From Actinorugispora endophytica (GTDB lineage: Bacteria; Actinomycetota; Actinomycetes; Streptosporangiales; Streptosporangiaceae), in contig NZ_SNYN01000004.1 in assembly GCF_004363075.1 (NCBI RefSeq), forward strand, positions 62,001 through 126,000: a DNA stretch of 64,000 nucleotides, in the 5' to 3' direction. The notes under the pieces are model-generated. The model searched no databases. It had not been told where the DNA came from and worked only from the letters and a program-made list of their open reading frames with translations. Below are positions 24,683 to 33,501 of this stretch, piece after piece; position 1 is the stretch's first letter; each line of letters starts with the position of its first letter. Made by a program: the position numbers and the translations under genes.

Positions 24683-25267
24683 GTGGTCATGAGCATTTGG
24701 TACGCACTCCTCGCCGACCTCGCGTCGGTCGTCGTTCTCGGCTATCTCCTCTACTTCCGCCGGCACGGGCGCCGCGACCTGCTGCTCGCCTACGCGGCGC
24801 TCAACGTCGGGGTCTTCGCGGTCACCGCGGTGATGCTCGTGGCGAGCATCGAGCTGGCGGTGGGCTTCGGGTTGTTCGGCGTGCTGTCGATCATCCGGCT
24901 GCGCTCGGACCAGATCACCCAGGGGGAGATCGGCTACTACTTCGTGGCGATCGCCCTGGGACTGATCAACGCGGTCGCCGCGAGCACGCCCGTGGTGCTG
25001 GCCGCGCTCAACGTGGTGCTGCTCGGCGTGCTGTTCGCCGCGGACCACCCCCGGGTGCTTCCCCGCACCAGCAGGCGCGTCGTCACCCTGGACGTGGTGC
25101 ACCGCAACCCCGACACCCTGCGCGCCGACCTCGAGGCGCGGCTCGGCGGCACCGTCCACCACGCGCTCGTCACCGACGTGGACTACGTCCGCGACCTCAT
25201 GGTGGTCGACGTGCGGTTCCGCGAGGGAGCCGCGCGGCGGACCCCCGTCCGGGCGGGGGAGCGGTGA
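24683..25267 (+). CDS. DUF4956 membrane protein
   Basis: A 194-residue protein with about four membrane segments in its first 120 residues (WYALLADLASVVVLGYLLYF, LAYAALNVGVFAVTAVML, FGLFGVLSIIRLRSDQI, AIALGLINAVAAS) and a soluble C-terminal domain of about 70 residues. FGLFGVLSIIRLR is the hallmark of DUF4956. This family is regularly encoded beside VTC-domain proteins, as here, and probably forms the membrane part of a polyphosphate-making complex. GTG 24683 has GGGGG 7 bases upstream; ATG 24689 is an alternative. The end overlaps the next gene by 4 bp. Confidence 0.82.
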   Translation: MVMSIWYALLADLASVVVLGYLLYFRRHGRRDLLLAYAALNVGVFAVTAVMLVASIELAVGFGLFGVLSIIRLRSDQITQGEIGYYFVAIALGLINAVAASTPVVLAALNVVLLGVLFAADHPRVLPRTSRRVVTLDVVHRNPDTLRADLEARLGGTVHHALVTDVDYVRDLMVVDVRFREGAARRTPVRAGER

Positions 25268-26019
25268 CGGCGCCCGCCGGACTGGGGGCGCTGCGCCCCA
25301 TGAGCCTGGAGCAGGTCAACTCCCTGGCGTCGCTGACCATGCGCGCGTGCCGCAAGTACATCGCCCCCGCGGACCTCCTGACCGGACTCGTCGAGCGCCT
25401 CGAACCGGACTTCGGCGTCCTGTCCGACGGGGAGCGCACGTCGTTCCGCTACTCCTCCACCTACCTGGACACGCCCGACCTGCTGACCTTCCGGCACCAC
25501 AGGCAGGAGCGGCGGCGCAGGTTCAAGATCCGCACGCGGACCTACCTGGACTCGGCGCTGACCATGTTCGAGGTCAAGCTCAAGGGCGGCCGGGGCGCCA
25601 CGGACAAGCAGCGCGTCCCGCACGACGGCCGCCCCGGCGAGCTGACCGCCGAGGCGCGCGCGTTCCTGGGCCGGACGCTGCGCGACTACGGCGCGGACGT
25701 GCCCGGGGCGCTGCTGCCGGTGGCCACGACGGACTACCGGCGCAGCACGGTGGTGGCGTTCTCGGGACGGGAGCGGATCACCTGCGACTCCGGGCTGGTG
25801 TGCTCCTACGGCGGCCACTCGGCCGCCATGCGCCCGGACCTGGTGCTGCTGGAGGTCAAGACCCTGGAGGGGACGACGGACACCGAGCGGCTGCTGCACC
25901 GGCTCGGCCTGCGCCCGGTGAGCTTCAGCAAGTACGGGGCCGCGGTGGCCGTCATGAACCCCGGTGCGGGGGCCAATCGTTGGAGGCGCCCGCTGCGGCT
26001 GTGCTTCGACCGCCTGTGA
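25264..26019 (+). CDS. VTC-domain polyphosphate polymerase-like protein
   Basis: A 251-residue triphosphate-tunnel protein of the VTC family. In yeast Vtc4 this domain makes polyphosphate from ATP inside a basic tunnel. The corresponding features are here: RYSSTYLDTPDLLTFRHH, the very basic RRRRFKIRTRTYLDS, FEVKLKGGRG, DYRRSTVVAFSGRERITCD, LLEVKTLEG and the final SFSKYG. It lacks the SPX domain and membrane segments, which the co-transcribed DUF4956 protein may supply. Expression probably follows the adjacent two-component system. Confidence 0.85.
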   Translation: MTAPAGLGALRPMSLEQVNSLASLTMRACRKYIAPADLLTGLVERLEPDFGVLSDGERTSFRYSSTYLDTPDLLTFRHHRQERRRRFKIRTRTYLDSALTMFEVKLKGGRGATDKQRVPHDGRPGELTAEARAFLGRTLRDYGADVPGALLPVATTDYRRSTVVAFSGRERITCDSGLVCSYGGHSAAMRPDLVLLEVKTLEGTTDTERLLHRLGLRPVSFSKYGAAVAVMNPGAGANRWRRPLRLCFDRL

Positions 26020-26110
26020 GCGGCCCGGAGGCCCCCGCCCGGCCGCCCGGCCGGCGGCCGGAGTGAACCCGGCGTCACTCCCAGGATTCCCAGACTTCTC
26101 GGAGTGATGT

Positions 26111-26135
26111 GTTTGTGACCCAAATGAGGGGGCAT
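26111..26135 (+). promoter_or_regulatory. Possible SigB/SigF-type promoter
   Basis: GTTT at 26111-26114 and GGGCAT at 26130-26135 are 15 bp apart; the general-stress consensus in actinobacteria is GTTT, 14-17 bp, GGGTAT. It lies 143 bp upstream of a SigB-family sigma gene, so autoregulation is plausible. Confidence 0.45.
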
Positions 26136-26277
26136 GCGAGGATCAGGTCCGAAAGCGCGGCCTTGAACACTCCAGCGGTCCCCACCGTCTTCCGTGCCCC
26201 CTGGGCGCGGGTCGCTCGCAGTCCGGAGCGCGGACGGCGGACCCCCGTCGGAGAAAGCCTGCGAAGAGGAGCCCGAG

Positions 26278-27111
26278 ATGAACACCAGGAACACAGCGGT
26301 ACGCCCTCGTATCCCAGCCCAGCGCCGCGGCGGGGACAACCGTCCGCCCGCCCGCCAGCCCGCCGGTACCGGGCAGGCCGAGAAGCTGCTGGCGGCGTTG
26401 GCGGCGAACCGCAAGAACGAGGAGGCCAGGGAGAGGATCCGCGGCGAGCTCGTGGAGCTGTACACGCCGCTGGTGCGGCGCGAGGCGCGCCGGTACCGCA
26501 ACCGCGGCGAGCCGATGGACGACCTCTACCAGGTCGGGATGCTCGGCCTGATGAAGGCCATCAGGGGGTTCGACCCCTCCTACGGCAAGCCGTTCGTCGC
26601 CTACCTGCTGCCGATGGTCACCGGCGAGCTCAAGCGGCACTTCCGCGACACCACCTGGGCGGTCCGGGTGCCGAGGGTCCACCAGGAGAAGCGGGGCGAA
26701 CTGAACAGGGTGATCGCCGAGTTCACCCAGCGGCACGGCCGGACGCCCACCACCAAGGAGCTCGCCAAGGCGATGGACATGGAGGTGGAGGCCATGATCG
26801 AGCTGATCGACGCCTCCTCGGCGTACAGCGCCCTCTCGCTCGACATGCCCTTCGGCGAGGCCGACGACGAGTCGGCGCTCGGCGACACGCTCGGCGGCGT
26901 CGACGGTGACCTGGAGAACGTCGTGGACCGCGAGTCGCTCAAGGACGCCCTGGACCGCCTGCCCGAGCGCGAGCGGCGCGTGGTGCTGCTGCGCTTCTTC
27001 GGGAACAAGACGCAGAGCGAGATCGCGGCCGCCGTGGGCCTGTCCCAGATGCACGTGTCGCGCCTGCTGTCCCAGACCCTGCGCCAACTGCGCCGTGAAC
27101 TGCTCGTATGA
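26278..27111 (+). CDS. SigB/SigF/SigG-family RNA polymerase sigma factor
   Basis: A 277-residue group 3 sigma factor of the stress/differentiation type. Region 2 is clear (ELYTPLVRREARRYRNRGEPMDDLYQVGMLGLMKAIRGFDP, with FVAYLLPMVTGELKRHFRD), followed by region 3 (VPRVHQEKRGELNRVIAEF) and region 4 with the recognition helix (LPERERRVVLLRFFGNKTQSEIAAAVGLSQMHVSRLLSQTL). AGAGGAG precedes the ATG at 26278. No anti-sigma or anti-anti-sigma gene is adjacent, so control by partner switching would involve distant genes. Confidence 0.93.
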   Translation: MNTRNTAVRPRIPAQRRGGDNRPPARQPAGTGQAEKLLAALAANRKNEEARERIRGELVELYTPLVRREARRYRNRGEPMDDLYQVGMLGLMKAIRGFDPSYGKPFVAYLLPMVTGELKRHFRDTTWAVRVPRVHQEKRGELNRVIAEFTQRHGRTPTTKELAKAMDMEVEAMIELIDASSAYSALSLDMPFGEADDESALGDTLGGVDGDLENVVDRESLKDALDRLPERERRVVLLRFFGNKTQSEIAAAVGLSQMHVSRLLSQTLRQLRRELLV

Positions 27112-27223
27112 GGCGGATCCGACCGCGCGCCCCGCGCCACGGGGAGCCGGGCGCGGAATACGCGCGGGGCCCGGCGGGGTTGTGGAGACGGAAACGATCA
27201 TGAACTGACGACATGGAGCACGT

Positions 27224-28048
27224 ATGACTACCGTCCCCGAGATCACTCTGAACAACGGCGTGCGCATTCCGCAGCTGGGGTTCGGGGTGTGGCAGGTGGG
27301 CAACTCCGAGGCCGTCACCGCGGTGGGCACCGCCCTTGAGGCGGGGTACCGCAGCATCGACACCGCGGCGCTGTACGGCAACGAGGAGGGCGTCGGGCAG
27401 GCCGTGCGCGACTCGGGGCTCCCCCGCGACGAGGTGTTCGTCACCTCCAAGCTGGCCAACTCCGACCACGGCTACGACAGCACGCTGCGCGCGTTCGACG
27501 CCACCATGGACAGGCTCAAGCTGGACCGGCTGGACCTGTACCTGATCCACTGGGTCCAGCCCCGCCGCAACCAGTACGTCGAGACCTGGAAGGCCTTCGA
27601 GCGGCTGTACGCGGAGGGCCGGGTGCGCGCGATCGGCGTGTCCAACTTCCACGAGCCGCACCTGAGCAGGCTCTTCGAGGAGACCGGGATCGTCCCGGCG
27701 GTCAACCAGGTCGAGCTGCACCCGGCGCTCGTCCAGGAGCCGCTGCGGCGCTTCCACGCCGAGCACGGCATCGCCACCGAGGCGTGGAGCCCGCTCGGCC
27801 AGGGCAAGCTCCTCCAGGACCCGGTGGTCGCCGCCGTCGCGCGGGCGCACGGGGTGAGCCCGGCCCAGGCGATCCTGCGCTGGCACATCCAGCTCGGGAA
27901 CGTGGTCATCCCCAAGTCGGTGACCCCCGAGCGCATCCGCGCCAACTTCGACGTGTTCGGCTTCGAGCTGACCGGGCAGGAGATGGCCGAGATCTCCGGC
28001 CTCGACAGCGGCCGCCGCTTCGGTTCGAACCCCGACGACATGAACTAG
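27224..28048 (+). CDS. Aldo/keto reductase
   Basis: A 274-residue NADPH-dependent reductase of the AKR superfamily (2,5-diketo-D-gluconate reductase-like group). The catalytic set is present: Asp in SIDTAALYGNEEGVG with its Tyr, Lys in VTSKLANSDHG, His in LYLIHWVQP; the cofactor site is IPKSVTPERIRANFDVF. Substrate cannot be told. It follows the sigma factor by 112 bp and may be stress-controlled by it, which is inference. The 44-bp palindrome at 28203 ends the unit. Confidence 0.92.
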   Translation: MTTVPEITLNNGVRIPQLGFGVWQVGNSEAVTAVGTALEAGYRSIDTAALYGNEEGVGQAVRDSGLPRDEVFVTSKLANSDHGYDSTLRAFDATMDRLKLDRLDLYLIHWVQPRRNQYVETWKAFERLYAEGRVRAIGVSNFHEPHLSRLFEETGIVPAVNQVELHPALVQEPLRRFHAEHGIATEAWSPLGQGKLLQDPVVAAVARAHGVSPAQAILRWHIQLGNVVIPKSVTPERIRANFDVFGFELTGQEMAEISGLDSGRRFGSNPDDMN

Positions 28049-28202
28049 GACGTTCGTGCGAGGACCCGCCCGGCCCCGATCGGCGGGGTGGCGGGATGAT
28101 CCTCCCCCGGGCGTCGGCGGTGGTCCGGGGCCGCGCGGCGTCCGCGCGGCCCCGCCGGGCCCCGGGGCGGGACCGTCCGGCGGGGCCGCCGTGTCCCAGG
28201 GG

Positions 28203-28246
28203 CACGGGAAGGGGCCGGGGTCCGCGGACCCCGGCCCCTTCCCGTG
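28203..28246. terminator. 44-bp perfect palindrome between convergent genes
   Basis: Two 22-bp arms (beginning CACGGGAAGGGGCCGG) are exact complements with no loop. It sits between the aldo/keto reductase and a 52-residue minus-strand gene whose stop codon begins 4 bp away, so it would serve as a bidirectional terminator. Confidence 0.75.
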
Positions 28247-28250
28247 TGGG

Positions 28251-28409
28251 TCAGGCCAGCTCGCGGCGGCGGGTGGCCCCCGCGAGAGTGGCGTCGATGC
28301 CCCGGCGGGCGACGCGGACGGTGTACACGACGCCGCCCGCGACGATGCTGACCGGGATCGCGAGGATCGCGACGAGCGCGATCAGTTCAGGAATTCCGAG
28401 TGCTCCCAT
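28251..28409 (-). CDS. 52-residue single-pass membrane peptide
   Basis: Starts MGALGIPELIALVAILAIPV and continues SIVAGGVVYTVRVARRGID, one hydrophobic helix (about residues 7-30) then a basic cytoplasmic tail ending RRRELA. Codon pattern is coding-like (GC-rich third positions) and the ORF fits exactly against the terminator palindrome. Small tail-basic membrane proteins like this are common in actinomycetes but have no assigned function. Confidence 0.6.
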   Translation of the reverse strand: MGALGIPELIALVAILAIPVSIVAGGVVYTVRVARRGIDATLAGATRRRELA

Positions 28410-28536
28410 GCGCCCATCCTAGGGACAGGCGGGGCCGGAGTCACCGCGGCCCGGGGTCCGGAGGCCCGGGAGCCCGCGGGGAGGGCTCGTGCCGAGGTCC
28501 ATACGGGCAGCGTATTCGCCGGGACCGCGCGCCGCG

Positions 28537-29415
28537 CTACAGGTATCCGAGCCGGGACAGCTCCGGGCGGGCCACGGACTGCACCTCGGCGCGCTGCCCT
28601 GGGTCCAGGCGGGTGCGCCAGGAACCGGTCCCGTCGTGGTCGGCGCGCACCAGCTCCACCGAGGACACGCGCGCGCCGGTGAAGTCCGAGAGGCGTTCGG
28701 CGGTCTCGACCTCCTTGCCCGGGACCTCCTCGTACCGCAGCGTCAGCAGCCGGTCGCCGGGCAGCTCCCCGCGCAGCTTCGCCGACAGCCGCACGGCGCT
28801 GCGCCAGCGCAGCGCGCACTTGGCGGCCAGCGACAGGCGCGGGTAGTCCTCGCGCTCCTCCTCGGTCTCCACCCCGAAGAACGGGTTGGGGAACTCCTCC
28901 TCCAGGTTGGCCAGCCCCGGCTTGAACCAGGTCAGCGACTGCTCGTCGTCGAGCATGTCCGCGACCGCGTCCCGGCCGTCCCGGATGATCTGGACGAACG
29001 CGGCGTCGTCGAACGCCCGGGCCAGCGCCGCGGTGCTGTAGAGCAGATCCGGTCCGGCGTCGCCGTAACGGGTGGTCCGCGCGGCGTGCTCGCAGGGCTC
29101 CGCGGCCAGGCGGGCCGGGACGGGGCCGCCCGGGCAGCGCGGACAGGTGCGCGGGGTGAGCTGCCAGGACTCGGCGAGGGCGTCGCGCAGCAGGGTCGCG
29201 CTCCCCGAACCGTTGGCGTGCGCGATCGACGGCCGCCGCGCGAACGCGTACACCGCCTTGAGGACGCTGGGGTGCCCGGCGCTCACATGGAAACCGGGGG
29301 CACGGCGCAGCGCCCGGGCGACGAGGCCCACACCCGAGTGCGGCGCGCCCAGCACGAAGACGGGACGGTCGACCTTCGTCCCGTTGACCACGAGTATGTA
29401 TGGCGGCTGTTTCAT
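28537..29415 (-). CDS. Sulfotransferase family protein
   Basis: A 292-residue protein with the sulfotransferase fold. The PAPS 5'-phosphosulfate loop is FVLGAPHSGVGLVARALRR near residue 20, the 3'-phosphate region is AAFVQIIRDGRDAVADML, and RLLTLRYEEVPGKEVETAERLSDFTG is the usual C-terminal strand-helix. An insertion around residues 100-125 holds CPRCPGG and a further PCEHA, a possible zinc knuckle not usual in the family. Acceptor unknown. The ATG at 29415 has no clear ribosome site; it is divergent from the sirtuin gene. Confidence 0.78.
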   Translation of the reverse strand: MKQPPYILVVNGTKVDRPVFVLGAPHSGVGLVARALRRAPGFHVSAGHPSVLKAVYAFARRPSIAHANGSGSATLLRDALAESWQLTPRTCPRCPGGPVPARLAAEPCEHAARTTRYGDAGPDLLYSTAALARAFDDAAFVQIIRDGRDAVADMLDDEQSLTWFKPGLANLEEEFPNPFFGVETEEEREDYPRLSLAAKCALRWRSAVRLSAKLRGELPGDRLLTLRYEEVPGKEVETAERLSDFTGARVSSVELVRADHDGTGSWRTRLDPGQRAEVQSVARPELSRLGYL

Positions 29416-29612
29416 CAGTGGTCTGATTTTGGCATGTTTGGGAGACTTCGCGGGGCGGGGGGAGTGCGGAGCCCCCGGACCGCAGGCGCGAAGACGCCGC
29501 CCGGCCGGTCTTTCCCCCTGGTCCGGGCGCTGCCACATCAGCGATCTGGTGTGCGGACGGAGCACATCGCTGAGACAATGTCCGGGTGCCCCACTCGGAG
29601 AAGGAGACCGTG

Positions 29613-30383
29613 ATGGCTGCCACCGCGAGCACAGCCGACGTCGGAGCCTGGCTGGCCGACAGCGACCGGGTGACGGTTCTGACCGGAGCCGGGGTCTCCA
29701 CCGGGTCCGGCATCCCCGACTTCCGGGGGCCCCAGGGCGTGTGGACCCGCGATCCGGGCGCCGCCGCGCTGTTCGACTTCGACGTCTACCGCTTCGACGC
29801 GGACGCGCGGCGCAGGGTCTGGCAGATGCGCCGGACCAACCCCGCGCTGACGGCCCGGCCCAACGCCGCCCACCTGGCACTGACCGACCTGGACCGGGCC
29901 GGGCGGCTGTGCGCCGTCATCACCCAGAACATCGACGGCCTGCACCAGAAGGCGGGAACGGACCCGGCCCGCGTCATCGAGGTGCACGGCACCGTCCACT
30001 GGGTGGTGTGCCTGTCCTGCGGCCTGCGCACCCCCAGCCCCGAGGTGCTGGAGCGGCTGGAGGAGGAGTCCGACCCGCGCTGCCTCGCCTGCGGGGGCAT
30101 CCAGAAGACCGACACCATCTCGTTCGGCCAGCGGCTGGACCCCGGCGTCCTGCGGGCCGCCGTGGCCGCCGCCGAGGAGTGCGAGGTGTTCGTGGCGGCC
30201 GGGACCTCCCTGTCGGTGCACCCCGCGGCGGGCCTGTGCGACGTGGCCGTGGACCGGGGCGCGACCCTGGTGGTCGTCAACGCCGAGCCCACCCCCTACG
30301 ACGCGGTCGCCGACGCGGTCCTGCGCGACCCCGCCGAGACGGTGCTGCCCGAACTGGCGGGAATGGCGCTGGCCGCGCGCTGA
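29613..30383 (+). CDS. Sir2-type NAD-dependent protein deacylase
   Basis: A 256-residue canonical sirtuin: [15 protein letters not shown] (NAD loop), [11 protein letters not shown], catalytic His in EVHGTVHW, two CxxC pairs for zinc (CLSCG, CLACGG), and [11 protein letters not shown]. It should remove acetyl or acyl groups from lysines using NAD. AAGGAG 6 bases before ATG 29613 sets the start. With intact zinc site and normal length it looks like housekeeping rather than a defence NADase, despite the neighbouring NACHT genes, with which it converges at a small hairpin. Confidence 0.93.
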   Translation: MAATASTADVGAWLADSDRVTVLTGAGVSTGSGIPDFRGPQGVWTRDPGAAALFDFDVYRFDADARRRVWQMRRTNPALTARPNAAHLALTDLDRAGRLCAVITQNIDGLHQKAGTDPARVIEVHGTVHWVVCLSCGLRTPSPEVLERLEEESDPRCLACGGIQKTDTISFGQRLDPGVLRAAVAAAEECEVFVAAGTSLSVHPAAGLCDVAVDRGATLVVVNAEPTPYDAVADAVLRDPAETVLPELAGMALAAR

Positions 30384-30411
30384 CCCGCGAAGCGGCCCGG
30401 CGGCTCACGAC

Positions 30412-30438
30412 GATCCCGACCCCGGGGTCGGGACCATC
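30412..30438. terminator. Hairpin between sirtuin and NACHT genes
   Basis: CCCGACCCC pairs with GGGGTCGGG with no loop, bordered by GAT and ATC. It fills the 57-bp gap between the convergent genes ending at 30383 and 30441 and can serve both. Confidence 0.6.
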
Positions 30439-30440
30439 GG

Positions 30441-33374
30441 CTACCAACGGCCCGCCAGGACGCCGCGGATCGCCTCCACGTGGTCGTTGTGCTCGTCGGC
30501 CAGGCGGCGCACCGAGGCGCGGGCGCTCCTGGCGACGCCGATCGGGCGGACGTGGCGGGTGGCGACCGGGACCAGGCGCGCGCCGAGCCGGTGGACGTGG
30601 CCGCGCAGCTGGCGCAGCAGGAACACGGTGAACCGCAGCCGGTCGTCCGAGGCCAGGCCGTCGGCCATGGCGAACGCCTGCCCGTAGCAGGCGACCAGCT
30701 CCTCGTCACCGGTCTCGGCCGAACCGAACGCCAGCGTCAGCAGCGCGCCCGCGCCGGACACCCCGCCGGGCGGCCGCGCCGTCACGTCCCCGCCGAACAG
30801 CCGGGTCAGCGGCTCCAGCGCGTGCAGCAGCCGCTGCGTCCCGGTGTCGGCGAGCAGCGCCGCGTCGCGCGCCACGGGCCCCAGGTCGGTCTGCGTGCCC
30901 GGGTCGGCCTCCAGTGGCGCGCCGCCGTCCGGGTGCACCACGAGCGCGCCGCCCTCCCAGCGGACCTCCAGCGCGTGCGTCAGGCCCGTCCACTGCTCGG
31001 GCGGCAGCTGCGACTTCCACAGGTGCGCCAGCGACCGCCACCGCACCGGGGCGTCCCGGCCGAAGAGCGCCCGCAGCGGAACCCCGCCGCCGTGCACCGC
31101 CACCAGCGCCAGCATCAGATTCGCCGTGTACACCGCGTCGCGCGCCGCGTCGCCCGGCTCCGCGGGCCGGTAGCCGCCGTAGTGCGCCTCGCGCCGGTGC
31201 CGCCCCGCGTCGCGCAGCAGTTCGGCCAGTGCCAGCCGCAGCTCGTCGCGCACCCCGGGGGCGAGCAGCCGCAGCCGCTCGGAGAGGAAGCGCGGCACCT
31301 CGCCCGACACCGACAGCGGGGTGAAGGACAGCAGCGCGTACAGGAACGAGTCGTCCAGGGGAGCGGGGCGGACCGAGCGCAGCTCGCGCACGCGCGCCTC
31401 GGCCAGCTCCGCCAGCTCCTCGGCGACCAGCCGCGCCACCAGGTAGTCGCCCAGCACCGGGTCGGTGAACGCCACACCGGGCGGTCCGCCCGGGGGGCCG
31501 CCGGCGTCGCGCGTCACGCAGCCCAGTCGCAGGGGGTCCAGCGGCCGCGCGTAGTTCGACGGCCAGCGCACGAGCTCGGCCCGGTCCGCGGCCACGGTCT
31601 CCTCGCCCACCCCCCGGCCCGGCCGGTTGAACAGGGACACGGCCATCAGCGACGCGGTCAGCAGGGCCAGCTCGATCCGCCCCGAGCGCACCGCCGGGTC
31701 GCTCACGGCGGCGACCGGACGCCCGGTGGCCGCCGGGTCGGCGCGGTCCGCGATGTCGGCGAGCATGCGCAGCCAGCGCTCGTACAGCGCGGTCTCGCGC
31801 AGCGGGGCGCTCAGGCGGCGCAGCGCGTTGCCCACGCCGTCGTACACCGCGAGCAGCAGCAGGGGCAGCGGACGCCGCGCCAGGGGAAGGTGCGGGTCCA
31901 GCACCCCCCGGTCCAGCGGCAGCACCCCGTTGTGGTGGAAGTGGCTGGCGTTGACCCGGTTCCACAGGTCCAGCCACGTCGCGAGCTGGGCGTCGGTGAA
32001 GTCCTCCAGCCGCACCGCGACGCTGTCCGCGGGGAACCGCACCCGGGCGGCGGTGGAGTCCCGGCAGGTCAGCACGACCGCCACCGGGTCGGGTCCGGCG
32101 GCGCGCTCGCGCTGGAACCGTGCCATCCCCTCCAGCAGGCCGCTGCGCGAGGCGCTCGAACAGGTGGTCAGCTCCTCCAGCCCGTCCAGGACCAGCACCG
32201 GCAGCGCGTCGCAGTTCCCGCCGCCCGCGGCGGCCAGGGCGTGGTCGAGCCGGTCGGCCAGGGCGTGCGGCCCCGCGTCCTCGGGCAGGTCGCGGCAGCT
32301 GACGCGCACCGCCGTGAAGTCGCTCTCGGGCAGCCGCGCGGCCAGGAGCGCGGTCAGCGTCGACTTGCCCGACCCGGCGGGCCCCAGCACCACCAGCGGG
32401 TGGGTGAGCGCGCGCGGCGAGGTGACGTGGCCGATCAGGAACTCGGCCAGGTCATCGCGGGGCGCCGAGTGCCCGTGCCACCAGGACTCGTCGTGCGGCA
32501 GCGCCGCGGGGGTGACCTCGGCGGCGCGGAAGCACGGGTTCACGTAGGAGACGGCCAGCGGAGGCACGTGCGTGCCGCCCGCCTGCGAGGGGACGGGGGC
32601 GTTCAACCGCTCCTGGTGCGAGCGGGCCAGCGCGCCCCGGACGGCGCTGGGCACCCGGCCGGTGCTGATCGACTGGAGCCGGTGCTGCAACCGGGTCAGT
32701 CCGATCGGGGTCTCGGGCAGCGTCGCGTGCCGGGGCCGCGCGGTGTGCAGCGAGGCCCACGCGCCGAACTCGGGGAAGCTCGCGGCGAGCTTGTCCCGCA
32801 GCTCCTCGTAGCGGCGCACGCAGCGGTCCGCGAGCGCGGAGCCGAGGCGGTCCGCGATCGCGTCGCGGTGCGCCTCGTCCAGCTCCTCCCACAGCGGCAT
32901 GTCGCGCAGCACCGAGGGCAGCTGCTTGCAGCGCCGCAGGTAGAAGCGGCGAACGCGGGCGCGCCCGTCGGCGGTCGCGCGCTGGGGGCGCGGCAGCGGC
33001 GGGGCGGACACCACGAGCAGCGCCACGAACCCGCCGAGCCGCTTGTGGTCGGCGACCCCCGAGGCCGCGGTCTCGTCCAGGCCGCCGCCGAGGCGGAACG
33101 GGAGCTCGGTGTCGTCCAGCGCCTCGAAGAACGCCGTCACCACGATGACGCTGTGCGCCGCCGCGATCCGCCGGGTGCGCTCCACCCGGCTGAGCAGGTG
33201 CGCCTCCCGGTCCAACCGGTTCAGCACCCGGTGCGCGAACCCCACGAGGTGGGTGCGCGCGTCGAGCAGGTCCGTGCCCTCGTCACCGGTCAGCCGGTCG
33301 ACGAGACCGACCACGCGCGCGTCGTCCGCGCCGAGGAGACGGATCGCGTCGCAGTACCGGACGGGTTCGCGCAT
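30441..33374 (-). CDS. NACHT/STAND ATPase, second of a tandem pair (977 aa)
   Basis: A 977-residue STAND NTPase of the NLR-like kind. Residues 1-95 form a helical N-terminal domain (VRYCDAIRLLGADDARVVGL, VIVVTAFFEALD) matching that of the next gene and resembling the NACHT N-terminal helical domain 7 group. The NACHT core follows with Walker A GPAGSGKST (331-339) and Walker B LPVLVLDGLEEL (about 390-402), then winged-helix-like and long helical C-terminal parts (PLSVSGEVPRFLSERLRLLA). No enzymatic effector such as TIR or nuclease is seen. Likely role: ligand-triggered oligomer in phage defence or signalling; no partner shows this. ATG 33374 lies 128 bp after the upstream paralogue. Confidence 0.82.
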   Translation of the reverse strand: MREPVRYCDAIRLLGADDARVVGLVDRLTGDEGTDLLDARTHLVGFAHRVLNRLDREAHLLSRVERTRRIAAAHSVIVVTAFFEALDDTELPFRLGGGLDETAASGVADHKRLGGFVALLVVSAPPLPRPQRATADGRARVRRFYLRRCKQLPSVLRDMPLWEELDEAHRDAIADRLGSALADRCVRRYEELRDKLAASFPEFGAWASLHTARPRHATLPETPIGLTRLQHRLQSISTGRVPSAVRGALARSHQERLNAPVPSQAGGTHVPPLAVSYVNPCFRAAEVTPAALPHDESWWHGHSAPRDDLAEFLIGHVTSPRALTHPLVVLGPAGSGKSTLTALLAARLPESDFTAVRVSCRDLPEDAGPHALADRLDHALAAAGGGNCDALPVLVLDGLEELTTCSSASRSGLLEGMARFQRERAAGPDPVAVVLTCRDSTAARVRFPADSVAVRLEDFTDAQLATWLDLWNRVNASHFHHNGVLPLDRGVLDPHLPLARRPLPLLLLAVYDGVGNALRRLSAPLRETALYERWLRMLADIADRADPAATGRPVAAVSDPAVRSGRIELALLTASLMAVSLFNRPGRGVGEETVAADRAELVRWPSNYARPLDPLRLGCVTRDAGGPPGGPPGVAFTDPVLGDYLVARLVAEELAELAEARVRELRSVRPAPLDDSFLYALLSFTPLSVSGEVPRFLSERLRLLAPGVRDELRLALAELLRDAGRHRREAHYGGYRPAEPGDAARDAVYTANLMLALVAVHGGGVPLRALFGRDAPVRWRSLAHLWKSQLPPEQWTGLTHALEVRWEGGALVVHPDGGAPLEADPGTQTDLGPVARDAALLADTGTQRLLHALEPLTRLFGGDVTARPPGGVSGAGALLTLAFGSAETGDEELVACYGQAFAMADGLASDDRLRFTVFLLRQLRGHVHRLGARLVPVATRHVRPIGVARSARASVRRLADEHNDHVEAIRGVLAGRW

Positions 33375-33501
33375 GCCACCACCGAGAGGTAACCGGAGGC
33401 CCGGGGTTGTCGAGGAACGGCCCCTCGGCGGGGGTCTGCCGAGCTTGCCGGGACCATCATGACTGGTGTCGCGCTGGTTTGGCGTGCTTTGGGGATTTTT
33501 C

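Noticed and set aside
18245-26019. Functional link between the CYTH protein and the VTC protein, both triphosphate-tunnel folds
   Set aside because: They are 6.5 kb apart in different transcription units with unrelated genes between, so shared fold alone is not evidence.
29613-33374. Sirtuin plus NACHT as a Sir2-type defence system
   Set aside because: The sirtuin is convergent rather than co-transcribed, keeps its zinc CxxC pairs and has ordinary deacylase length; defence Sir2 domains usually lack the zinc module and are fused or co-directional.
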